A stretch of DNA of 64,000 bases. Origin: Cladorhizidae sp. MBARI D1340-BT2 (lineage: Eukaryota > Porifera > Demospongiae > Poecilosclerida > Cladorhizidae). The position numbers were made by a program, and so were the translations under genes. Below the pieces are notes generated by a model that saw nothing but the letters and a program-made list of their open reading frames with translations, was not told where the DNA came from and ran no database searches. This document shows positions 21,001 to 34,265 of this stretch, piece by piece. The stretch's first letter is position 1. Every line of letters starts with the position of its first letter. The DNA lies in NCBI GenBank assembly GCA_028752905.1, contig JAQNBH010000011.1, positions 29,705,017 through 29,769,016 on the forward strand, given 5' to 3'.

Positions 21001-23255
21001 AGTTGATGCAACATAGGTATACCCAGGCAGTTGATGCAACCTAGGTATACCTACCCAGGCAGCTGATGTAAACTAAGAATACACAGGCAATGGATGCAAC
21101 CGAGGTATAGCCAGGCAACTGATACATACTAGGTATACTCAGGCAATTGATGCAACCTAGGTATACCCAGGCAGCTGATGCAACCTAGGTATACCCAGGC
21201 AGCTGATACAATCAAGGTATACCCAGGCAATTGATGGAACCTAGGTATATCCAGGCAGCTGATACAACCTAGGTATACCCAGGCAGCTGATACAATCTAG
21301 GTATACCCAGACAATTGATGCAATCTAGGTATACCCAGGCAGCTGATACAACCTAGGTATACCCAGGCAGATGATACAACCTAGGTATACCAAGGCAGCT
21401 GATGCAATCTAGGTATACCCAGGCAGTTGATGCAACCTAGATATACTCAGGCAGTTGGTGCAACCTAGGTATACACAGACAGTTGATGCAACCTAGGTAT
21501 ACCCACGCAGCTGTTGCAACCTAGGTATAGCCAGGCAGTTGATACAACCTATGTATACCAGGCAGTTGTGCAACCTAGGTATATGCAGGTAGATGATGCA
21601 ATTAGGTATACCCAAGCAGTGGATGCAACCTAGGTATACCCAGACAGCTGATGCAACATAGGTATACCCAGGCAGTTGATGCAACCTAGGTATACCCAGG
21701 CAGCTGATGTAACCTAAGAATACACAGGCAATGGATGCAAACGAAGTATAGCCAGGCATCTGATGCATACTAGGTATACTCAGGCAATTGATGCAACCTA
21801 GGTATACCCAGGCAGCTGATGCAATCTAAGTATACCTAGGAAGCTGATACAACCTAGGTATACTCAGACAGTTGATGCAACCTAGGTATACCCAGGCAGC
21901 TGATACAATCAAGGTAAACCCAGGCAATTGATGGAATCTAGGTATACCCAGGCAGCTGATACAACCTAGGTAGCTGATACAAACTAGGTATACCCAGGCA
22001 GATAATACAATCTAGGTATACCCAGGCAATCCCTGGCAGTTGAATCAACCTAGGTATACCCAGGCAGTTGATGCAATCTAGGTATACACAGGCAGTTGAT
22101 GCAACCTACGTATACCCAGGCAGCTGATGCAACCTAGGTATACCCATGCAGTTGATGCAACCTAGGTATACCCAGGCAGCTGATACAATCTAGGGTATAC
22201 CCAGGCAGTTGATGCAACCTATGTATACCCAGACAGCTGATACAATCCAGGCAATTGATGCAATCTAGGTATATCCAGGCAGCTGATACAACCTAGGTAT
22301 ACCCAGGCAGATGATACAACCTACGTATACCCAGGCTATTGATGCAACCTAGGTATACCCAGGCAGTTGATTCAACCTAGGTACACCCAGGCAGCTGATG
22401 CAACCCAGGCAGTTGATGCAACCTAGATATACTCAGGCAGTTGGTGCAACCTAGGTATACCCAGACAGTTGATGCAACCAAGGTATACACAGGCAGTTGA
22501 TCCAACCTGGGTATACCCAGGCAGTTGATGCAACCTAGGTATACCCACGCAGCTGATGCAACCTAGGTATAGCCAGGCAGTTGATACAACCTAGGTATAC
22601 CAGGCAGTTGATGCAACCTAGATATACTCAGGCAGTTGATGCAACCTAGGTATAGCCAGTCAATTGATGCAAACTAGGTATACCCAGGCGTTTGATGCAA
22701 GCAAGGTATACACAGGCAATTGATGCAACCTAGGTATATCCACGTAGATGATGCAATTAGGCATACCCAAGCAGTAGATGCAACCTAGGTATTCCCATAC
22801 AGCTGATGCAACATAGGTATACCCAGGCAGTTGATGCAACCTAGGTATACCCAGGCAGCTGATGTAACCTAAGTATACCCAGGCAATGGATGCAACCTAG
22901 GTATAGCCAGGCAATTGATAGAACCTATGTATACCCAGGCAGTTGATGCAACCTAGATATACCCAGACAGCTGATGCAACATAGGTATACCCAGGCAGTT
23001 TATGCAACCTAGGTATACCCAGGCAGCTGATGTAACCTAAGAATACACAGGCCATGGATGCAACCGAGTTATAGCCAGCCATTTGATGCATACTAGGTAT
23101 ACTCAGGCAATTGATGTAACCTAGGTATACCCACGCAGCTGATGCAACCTAAGTATACCCAGGAAGCTGATACAACCTAGGTATACTCAGACAGTTGATG
23201 CAACCTAGGTATACCCAGGCAGCTGATACAATCAAGGTATACCCAGGCAATTGAT
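18050..23255. repeat. Higher-order block B, copy 2
   Basis: This is a tandem copy of 12785-18000. It ends where GATGGCATCTAGG in copy 1 (about 17992) is matched by GATGGAACCTAGG (about 23254) and the series diverge. A further partial copy of the 15.3-kb series follows at 23372-23830. Confidence 0.88.
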
Positions 23256-26200
23256 GGAACCTAGGTATACCCAGGCAGCTGATACAACCTAGTATACCCA
23301 GGCAGTTAATGCAAATTAGGTATACCAAGGCAGCTGATACAATCTAGGTATACCCAGGCAATTGATTCAATCTAGTTATACCCAGGCGGCTGATGCAACC
23401 TAGATATACTCAGGCAGTCGATGCAACCTATGTATAACCAGACAGTTGATGCAACCAAGGTATACCCAGGCTGTTGATGCAACCTAGGTATACCCAGGCA
23501 GGTGATGCAACCTAGGTATACCCAGACAGCTGATGCAACATAGGTATACCCAGGCAGTTGATGCAACCTAGGTATACCCAGGCAGCTGATGTAACCTAAC
23601 AATATACAGGCAATGGATGCAACCTAGGTATTGCCAGGCAGCTGATGCATACTAGGTATACTCAGGCAATTGATGCAACCTAGGTATACCCTGGCAGCTG
23701 ATGCAATCTAAGTATACCCAGGAAGCTGATACAACCTAGGTATATTCAGACAGTTGTTGCAACCTAGGTATACCCAAGCAGTTGATGCAATCTAGGTATA
23801 TCTAGGCAGTTGATGCAACATAGGTATACCCAGGCAGTTGATGCAACCTAGGTATACCCACCCAGGCAGCTGATATAAACTAAGAATACACAGGCAGTTG
23901 ATGCAACCTAGGTATACCCAGGCAGCTGATGTAACCTAAGAATACACAGGCAAAGGATGCAACCGAGGTATAGCCAGGCATCTGATACATACTAGGTATA
24001 CTCAGGCAATTGATGCAATCTAGGTATACCCAGGCAGCTGATGCAACCTAGGTATACCTAGGAAGCTGATACAACCTAGGTATACTCAGACAGCTGATGC
24101 AACCTAGGTATACCCAGGCAGCTGATACAATCAAGGTATACCCAGGCAATTGATGGAACCTAGGTATATCCAAGCAGCTGATACAACCTAGGTATACCCA
24201 GGCAGTTAATGCAACCTAGGTATACCAAGGCATCTGATACAATCTAGGTATACCCAGGCAGTTGAATCAACCTAGGTATACACAGGCAGTTGAAGCAACC
24301 TAGGTATACCCAGGCAGTTGATGCAACCTACGTATACCCAGGCAGCTGATGCAACCTAGGTATACCCATGCAGTTGATGCAACCTAGGTATACCCAGGCA
24401 GCTGATACAATCTAGGTATACCCAGGCAGTTGATGCAACCTAGGTATACCCAGGTAGCTGATTCAACCTAGGTATACCCAGGCAGTTGATGCAACCTATG
24501 TATGCCCAGGCCGCTGATCGAATCTAGGTATACCCAGGCAGTTGATGCAAACTAGGTATACACAGGCAGCTGATACAATCTAGGTATACACAGGAAATTT
24601 ATGCAATCTAGGTATACCCAGGCAGCTGATACAACCTATGTATACCCAGGCAGATGATACAACCCAGGCAATCCTAGGTATACCCATGCAGTTGATGCAA
24701 CCTAGGTATACCCAGGCAGCTGATACAATCTAGGTATACCCAGGCAGTTGCTGCAACCTAGGTATACCCAGGTAGCTGATTAAACCTAGGTATACCCAGG
24801 CAGTTGATGCAACCTAGGCATACCCAGACAGCTGATGCAACATAGGTATAACAAGGCAGTTGATGCAACCTAGGTATACCCTGGTAGCTGATGTAACCTA
24901 AGTATACACAGGCAATGGATGCAACCGAGGTATAGCCAGGCATCTGATGCATACTAAGTATACTCAGGCAATTAATGCAACCTAGGTATACCCAGGCAGG
25001 TGATGCAACCTAACTATACCCAGGAAGCTGATACAACCTACAGACAGTTGATGCAACCTAGGTATACCCAGGCAGCTGATACAATCAAGGTATACCCAGG
25101 CAATTGATTCAATCTAGGTATACCCAGGCGGCTGATACAACCTAGCTATACCCAGGCAATTGATGCAACCTAGGTATACCCAGGCAGTTAATCAACCTAG
25201 GTATATCCAGGCATCTGATGCAACCTAGGTATACCCAGGCAGTTGATGCAACCTAGAAATACTCAGGCAGTTGATGCAACCTAGGCAGTTGATGCAACCT
25301 AGGTATACCCAGGCAATTGATGCAACCTAGGTATACCCAGGCAGTTGATGAAACCTAGGTGTACCCATGCAGCTGATGCAACCTAGGTATACCCAGGCAT
25401 TTAATGCAACCTATGTATATCCAGGCAGCTGATGCAACCTAAGTATACCCAAGCAGTTGATGCAACCTAGGTATACCCAGGCAGTTGTTGCAATCTAGGT
25501 TTACTCAGGCTGTTGATGCAACCTAAGTATAGCCAGGCAGTTGATGCAACCTAAATATAGCCAGGCAGTGATGCAACCTAGGCTATACACAGGCAGTTGA
25601 TGCAACCTAGGTATAGCCAGGCAGTAAATGCAACCTAGGTATACTCAGGCAGTTGTTGCAACCTAGGTATAACCAGGCAGTTGAAGCAACCCAGGCAGTT
25701 GATGCAACTAGGTATACCTATGCAGCTGATGCAATTTAGGTATACCCAAGCAGTGGATGCAGCAACCTAGGTATACCCAGGCATTTGATACAACCTAAGT
25801 ATACACAGACAGTTGATGCAACCTAGGTGTACCCAGGCAGTTGATACAAACTAGGTATAGCTAGGCAGTTGATGAAACCTAGGTATACCCAGGCAGTTGA
25901 TGTAAACTATGTATAGCCAGGCACTTGATGCAACCTAAGTATAGCCAGGCAGTGATGCATCCTAGGTACACCTAGGCAGTTGATGCAACCTAGGTATACC
26001 CAGGTAGCTGATACAATCTAGGTATACCCAGGTAGTTGATGCAACCTAGGTATACCCAGGTAGCTGATTCATCAACCTAGGTATACTCGGGCAGTTGATG
26101 CAACCTATGTATGCCCAGGCAGCTGATACAATCTAGGTATACCCAGGCAGTGTATGCAACCTAGGTATACACAGGCAGCTGATACATTCTAGGTATACCT

Positions 26201-27544
26201 AGGCAATTGATGCAATCTAGGTATACCCAGGCAGTTTATACAACCTAGGTATACCCAGGCAGATGATACAACCTAGGTATACCCAGGGAATTGATGCAAC
26301 CTAGGTATACCCAGGCAGTTGATGCAACCTAGGTATACACAGGCAGTTGATGCAACCTAGGATCCCCAGGCAGTTGATGCAACCTACGTATACACAGGCA
26401 GCTGATGCAAACTAGGTAAACCAAGGCAGTTGATGCAACCTAGGTATACCCAGGCAGCTGATACAATCTAGGTATATCCAGGCAGTTGATGCAACCTAGG
26501 TATACCTAGGTAGCTGATTCAACCTAGGTATATCCAGGCAATTGATGCCACCTATGTATACCCAGGCAGCTGATACAATCTAGGTATACCCAGGCAGTTG
26601 ATGCATAGGCAGCTGATACAACCTAGGTATACCCAGGCAGCTGATATAACCCAGGCAATTGATGCAACCCAGGTATACCCAGGCAGTTGATGCCACCTAG
26701 GTTTACCCAGGCAGCTGATGCAAACTAAGTATACCCAGGCAGTTGATGCTACCTAGGTATACTCAGGCAGTTGATGCAACCCAGGCAGATGATGCAACCT
26801 ATGTATATCCAGGCAGTTGATGCAACCTAGGTATACCCAGGCAGTTGATGCAACCTAGGAATACCCAGGCGCAGCTAATGCAACCTAGGTATACCTAGGC
26901 AGTTGATGCAACCTAGGTATACCCAGGCAGCTGATACAATCTAGGTATACCCAGGCAGTTGATGCAACCTAGGTATACCCAGAGAGCTGATACAATCCAG
27001 GCAATTGATGCAATCTAGGTATATCCAGGCAGCTGATACAACCTAGGTATACCCAGGCAGATGATACAACCTAGGTATACCCAGGCAGTTGATGCAACCT
27101 AGGTATACCAATGTCGCTGATACAATCTAGGAATACCAAGGCAATTGATGCAATCTAGGTATACCCAGGCAGCTGATACAACCTAGTTATACCCAGGCAG
27201 CTGATACAACCTAGGTATAGCCAGGCAGCTGAAGCAACCTAGGTATACCCAAGCAGTTGATGCAACCTAGGTATAGTCAGGCAGTTGATGCAACCTAGGC
27301 AGTTGATGCAACCTAGGTACAATCAGGCAATTGATGCAACCTAGGTATACCCAGGCAGTTGATGAAACCTAGGTGTACTTAGGCAGCTGATGCAACCTAG
27401 GTATTACCAGGCAGTTGATGCAACCTAGGTATATCCAGGCAGATGATGCAACCTAGGTATACCCAGGCAGTAGATGCAACCTAGGTATACCCAGGCAGTT
27501 GATGCAACCTAGGTATAGCCAGGCAGTTGATGCAACCTAGGTTT
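23256..27544. repeat. 28-bp array segment without a near-identical long partner seen
   Basis: The 28-bp monomers continue with more private variants, short 18-bp monomers and irregular junctions (for example GTTAATCAACC near 25190 and CAGGCGCAGC near 26870). I found no single long copy of the whole segment in the window, though short series echo other blocks. It may be an older, less recently amplified part. Confidence 0.6.
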
Positions 27545-30500
27545 ACCCAGGCAGTTGATACAACCTAGGTAAAGCCAGGCAGTTGATGCAACCTAAATAT
27601 AGCCAGGCAGTGATGCAACCTTGGCTATACCCAGGCAGTTGATTCAACCTAAGTAAAGCCAAGCAGTTGATGCAACCTATGTATACTCAGGCAGTTGATG
27701 CAACCTAGGTATAACCTGGCAGTTGATGCAACCTATGTATACGGAGGCAGTTGATGCAACCTAGTTATACCCAGGCAGCTGATACAATCTAGGTATACCC
27801 AGGCAATTGATACAATCTAGGTATACCCAAGCAGCTGATACAATCTAGGTATACCCAGGCAATTGATGGAACCTAGGTATACCGAGGCAGCTGATACAAC
27901 CTAGGTATATCCAGGCAGTAGATGCAACCTAGGTATATCCAGGCAGCTGATACAATCTAGGTATACCCAGGCAATTGATGGAACCTAGGTATACCCAGGC
28001 AGCTGATGCAACCTAGGTATACCCAGGCAGATGATACAACCTAGGTATACACAGGCAATTGATGCAACCTAGGTATACCCAGGCAGTTGATTCAACCTAG
28101 GTATACACAGGCAGCTGATGCAAACTAGGTATACCCAGGCAGTTGATGCAACCTAGATATTCTCAGGCAGTTGGTGCAACCTAGGTATACCCAGACAGTT
28201 GATGCAACCAAGGTATACCCAGGCAGTTGATCCAACCTGGGTACACCCAGGCAGTAGATGCAACCTAGGTATACCCACGCAGCTGATGCAACCTAGGTAT
28301 AGCCAGGCAGTTGATACAACCTAGGTATACCAGGCAGTTGATGCAACCTAGATTTACTCAGGCAGTTGATGCAACCTAGGTATAGCCAGTCAATTGATGC
28401 AAACTAGGTATACAATGCAACCAAGGTATACACAGGCAATTGATGCAACCTAGGTATACCTTCGTAGATGATGCAATTAGGCATACCCAAGCAGTGGATG
28501 CTACCTAGGTATTCCCAGACAGCTGTTGCAACATAGGTATACCCAGACAGTTGATGCAACTCAGGCAGCTGATGTAACATAAGTATACACAGGCAATGGA
28601 TGGAGCCTAGGTATAGCCAGGCAATTGATAGAACCTAGGTATACCCAGGCAGTTGATGCAAACTAGATATACCCAGACAGCTGATGCAACATAGGTATAC
28701 CCAGGCAGTTGATGCAACCTAGGTATACCCAGGCAGCTGATGTAACCTAAGAATACACAGGCAATGGATGCAACCAAGGTATAGACAGGCATCTGATGCA
28801 TACTAGATATACTCAGGCAATTGATGTAACCTAGGTATACCCAGGCAGCTGATGCAAATTAAGTATACTCAGACAGGTGATACAACCTAGGTATACCCAG
28901 GCAGCTGATGCAATCAAGGTATACCCAGGCAATTGATGGAACCTAGGTATATCCAGGCAGCTGATACAACCTAGGTATACCCAGGCAGTTAATGCAAACT
29001 AGGTATACCAAGGCAGCTGATCCAATCTAGGTATATCCAGGCAATTGATACAATCTAGGTATACCCAGGCGGCTTATACAACCTAGGTATACTCAGGCAG
29101 CTGATACAACCTAGGTATACCCAGGCAATTGATGCAACCTAGGTATACCCAGGCAGTTGATCAACATAGGTATACCCAGGCAGCTGATGCAACCTAAGTA
29201 TACCCAGGCAATTGATGCAACCTAGATATAGTCAGGCAGTTGATGCAACCTATGTATACCTAGACAGTTGATGCAACCAAGGTATACCCAGGCAGTTGAT
29301 GCAACCTAGGTATACCCAGGCAGGTGATACAACCTAGGTATACCCAGTCAGCTGATGCAACCGAGGTATAGCATGGCAATTGATAGAACCTAGGTATACC
29401 CAGACAGCTGATGCAACATAGGTACACCCAGGCAGCTGATACAATCAAGGTATACCCAGGCAATTGTTGGAACCTAGGTATACCAAGTCAGCAGATACAA
29501 CCTAGGTATACCCAGGCAGTTGATGCAAACTAGGTATACCCAGGCAACTGATACAACCTAGGTATATCAATGCAGCTGATGCAACCTAGGTATACCCAGA
29601 CAATTGATGTAACCTAGAAATACTCAGGCAGTTGATGCAACCTAGGCAGTTGATGCAACCTAGGTATACCTAGGCAATTGATGCAACCTAGGTATACCCA
29701 GGCAGTTGATGAAACATAGGTGTACCCTGGCAGCTGATGCAACCTAGGTATACCCAGGCATTTGATGCAGCCTAGGTATATCCAGGCAGCTAATGCAACC
29801 TAGGTATACCCAAGCAGTTGATGTAACCTAGGTATACACAGGCAGTTGTTGCAATCTAGGTATACTCAGACAGTTGATGCAACCTAGGTATAAAGAGACA
29901 GTTGATGCAACCTAGGTATAGCCAGGCAGTAGATACAACCTAGGTTTACCCGGGCAGTTGATGCAACCTAAGTATAGCCAGGCTGTTGATGCAACCTAAA
30001 TACAGCCAGGCAGTGATACAACCAAGGCTATACACTGTCAGTTGATGCAACCTAGGTATAGCTAGGCAGTTACTGCAATCTAGGTATACTCAGGCAGTTG
30101 ATGCAATCTAGGTATAACCAGGCAGTTGATGCATCCTAGGTATACCCAGGCAGTTGATGCAACTAGGTATACCTATGCAGCTGATGTAATTTAGGTATAA
30201 CCAAGCAGTTGATGCAACCTAGGTATACCCAGGCATTTGATGCAACCCAGGCAGTTGATGCAACCTAGGTATGTATACCCATGCAGTTGATGCAAACTAG
30301 GTATAGACGGGCAGTTGATGCAACCTAGGTATACCCAGGCAGTTGATGCAAACTATGTATAGCCAGGCACTTGATGCAACCTAAGTATAGCCAGGCAGTG
30401 ATGCAACCTAGGTACACCCAGGCAGTTTATGCAACCTAGGTATACCCAGGCAGTTGAATCAACCTAGGTTTACACAGGCAGTTGAAGCAACCTAGGTATA

Positions 30501-30900
30501 CCCAGGCATTTGATGCAACCTACGTATACACAGGCAGCTGATGCAACCTAGGTATACCCATGCAGTTGATGCAACCTATGTATGCCCAGGCAGCTGATAC
30601 AATCTAGGTATACCCAGGCAGTTGATGCAACCTAGGTATACACAGGCAGCTGATACAATCTAGGCAATTGATGCAATCTAGGTATACCCAGGCAGCTGAT
30701 ACAACCTAGGTATACCCAGGCATATGATACAACCCAGGCAATTGATGCAACCTAGGTATACCCAGGCAATTGATTCAACCTAGGTAAACCCAGGCAGCTT
30801 ATGCAATCTAGGTATACCCATATGCAGTTGATGCAACCTAGATATACTCAAGCAGTTGGTGCAATCTAGGTATATCTAGACAGTTGATGCAACCAAGGTA
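27545..30900. repeat. Higher-order block C, copy 1 (3,357-bp tandem)
   Basis: From GCAGTTGATACAACC at 27551 onward the whole series recurs 3,357 bp later. Three single-base differences were noticed across the pair (near 30004, 30143 and 30612 in this copy). Rare markers such as ATACGGAGGCAG (about 27739) and TAGACGGGCAG (about 30303) appear once in each copy. Confidence 0.88.
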
Positions 30901-30901
30901 T

Positions 30902-33900
30902 ACCCAGGCAGTTGATACAACCTAGGTAAAGCCAGGCAGTTGATGCAACCTAAATATAGCCAGGCAGTGATGCAACCTTGGCTATACCCAGGCAGTTGAT
31001 TCAACCTAAGTAAAGCCAAGCAGTTGATGCAACCTATGTATACTCAGGCAGTTGATGCAACCTAGGTATAACCTGGCAGTTGATGCAACCTATGTATACG
31101 GAGGCAGTTGATGCAACCTAGTTATACCCAGGCAGCTGATACAATCTAGGTATACCCAGGCAATTGATACAATCTAGGTATACCCAAGCAGCTGATACAA
31201 TCTAGGTATACCCAGGCAATTGATGGAACCTAGGTATACCGAGGCAGCTGATACAACCTAGGTATATCCAGGCAGTAGATGCAACCTAGGTATATCCAGG
31301 CAGCTGATACAATCTAGGTATACCCAGGCAATTGATGGAACCTAGGTATACCCAGGCAGCTGATGCAACCTAGGTATACCCAGGCAGATGATACAACCTA
31401 GGTATACACAGGCAATTGATGCAACCTAGGTATACCCAGGCAGTTGATTCAACCTAGGTATACACAGGCAGCTGATGCAAACTAGGTATACCCAGGCAGT
31501 TGATGCAACCTAGATATTCTCAGGCAGTTGGTGCAACCTAGGTATACCCAGACAGTTGATGCAACCAAGGTATACCCAGGCAGTTGATCCAACCTGGGTA
31601 CACCCAGGCAGTAGATGCAACCTAGGTATACCCACGCAGCTGATGCAACCTAGGTATAGCCAGGCAGTTGATACAACCTAGGTATACCAGGCAGTTGATG
31701 CAACCTAGATTTACTCAGGCAGTTGATGCAACCTAGGTATAGCCAGTCAATTGATGCAAACTAGGTATACAATGCAACCAAGGTATACACAGGCAATTGA
31801 TGCAACCTAGGTATACCTTCGTAGATGATGCAATTAGGCATACCCAAGCAGTGGATGCTACCTAGGTATTCCCAGACAGCTGTTGCAACATAGGTATACC
31901 CAGACAGTTGATGCAACTCAGGCAGCTGATGTAACATAAGTATACACAGGCAATGGATGGAGCCTAGGTATAGCCAGGCAATTGATAGAACCTAGGTATA
32001 CCCAGGCAGTTGATGCAAACTAGATATACCCAGACAGCTGATGCAACATAGGTATACCCAGGCAGTTGATGCAACCTAGGTATACCCAGGCAGCTGATGT
32101 AACCTAAGAATACACAGGCAATGGATGCAACCAAGGTATAGACAGGCATCTGATGCATACTAGATATACTCAGGCAATTGATGTAACCTAGGTATACCCA
32201 GGCAGCTGATGCAAATTAAGTATACTCAGACAGGTGATACAACCTAGGTATACCCAGGCAGCTGATGCAATCAAGGTATACCCAGGCAATTGATGGAACC
32301 TAGGTATATCCAGGCAGCTGATACAACCTAGGTATACCCAGGCAGTTAATGCAAACTAGGTATACCAAGGCAGCTGATCCAATCTAGGTATATCCAGGCA
32401 ATTGATACAATCTAGGTATACCCAGGCGGCTTATACAACCTAGGTATACTCAGGCAGCTGATACAACCTAGGTATACCCAGGCAATTGATGCAACCTAGG
32501 TATACCCAGGCAGTTGATCAACATAGGTATACCCAGGCAGCTGATGCAACCTAAGTATACCCAGGCAATTGATGCAACCTAGATATAGTCAGGCAGTTGA
32601 TGCAACCTATGTATACCTAGACAGTTGATGCAACCAAGGTATACCCAGGCAGTTGATGCAACCTAGGTATACCCAGGCAGGTGATACAACCTAGGTATAC
32701 CCAGTCAGCTGATGCAACCGAGGTATAGCATGGCAATTGATAGAACCTAGGTATACCCAGACAGCTGATGCAACATAGGTACACCCAGGCAGCTGATACA
32801 ATCAAGGTATACCCAGGCAATTGTTGGAACCTAGGTATACCAAGTCAGCAGATACAACCTAGGTATACCCAGGCAGTTGATGCAAACTAGGTATACCCAG
32901 GCAACTGATACAACCTAGGTATATCAATGCAGCTGATGCAACCTAGGTATACCCAGACAATTGATGTAACCTAGAAATACTCAGGCAGTTGATGCAACCT
33001 AGGCAGTTGATGCAACCTAGGTATACCTAGGCAATTGATGCAACCTAGGTATACCCAGGCAGTTGATGAAACATAGGTGTACCCTGGCAGCTGATGCAAC
33101 CTAGGTATACCCAGGCATTTGATGCAGCCTAGGTATATCCAGGCAGCTAATGCAACCTAGGTATACCCAAGCAGTTGATGTAACCTAGGTATACACAGGC
33201 AGTTGTTGCAATCTAGGTATACTCAGACAGTTGATGCAACCTAGGTATAAAGAGACAGTTGATGCAACCTAGGTATAGCCAGGCAGTAGATACAACCTAG
33301 GTTTACCCGGGCAGTTGATGCAACCTAAGTATAGCCAGGCTGTTGATGCAACCTAAATACAACCAGGCAGTGATACAACCAAGGCTATACACTGTCAGTT
33401 GATGCAACCTAGGTATAGCTAGGCAGTTACTGCAATCTAGGTATACTCAGGCAGTTGATGCAATCTAGGTATAACCAGGCAGTTGATGCATCCTAGGTAT
33501 ACCCAAGCAGTTGATGCAACTAGGTATACCTATGCAGCTGATGTAATTTAGGTATAACCAAGCAGTTGATGCAACCTAGGTATACCCAGGCATTTGATGC
33601 AACCCAGGCAGTTGATGCAACCTAGGTATGTATACCCATGCAGTTGATGCAAACTAGGTATAGACGGGCAGTTGATGCAACCTAGGTATACCCAGGCAGT
33701 TGATGCAAACTATGTATAGCCAGGCACTTGATGCAACCTAAGTATAGCCAGGCAGTGATGCAACCTAGGTACACCCAGGCAGTTTATGCAACCTAGGTAT
33801 ACCCAGGCAGTTGAATCAACCTAGGTTTACACAGGCAGTTGAAGCAACCTAGGTATACCCAGGCATTTGATGCAACCTACGTATACACAGGCAGCTGATG

Positions 33901-34265
33901 CAACCTAGGTATACCCATGCAGTTGATGCAACCTATGTATGCCCAGGCAGCTGATACAATCTAGGTATACACAGGCAGTTGATGCAACCTAGGTATACAC
34001 AGGCAGCTGATACAATCTAGGCAATTGATGCAATCTAGGTATACCCAGGCAGCTGATACAACCTAGGTATACCCAGGCATATGATACAACCCAGGCAATT
34101 GATGCAACCTAGGTATACCCAGGCAATTGATTCAACCTAGGTAAACCCAGGCAGCTTATGCAATCTAGGTATACCCATATGCAGTTGATGCAACCTAGAT
34201 ATACTCAAGCAGTTGGTGCAATCTAGGTATATCTAGACAGTTGATGCAACCAAGGTATACCCAGG
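30902..34265. repeat. Higher-order block C, copy 2
   Basis: This is the tandem partner of 27545-30900. It starts exactly where copy 1 ends and diverges after about 34265, where copy 1 restarts its own series (GATACAACC) while this copy reads GATCCAACCTGGG. Confidence 0.88.
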
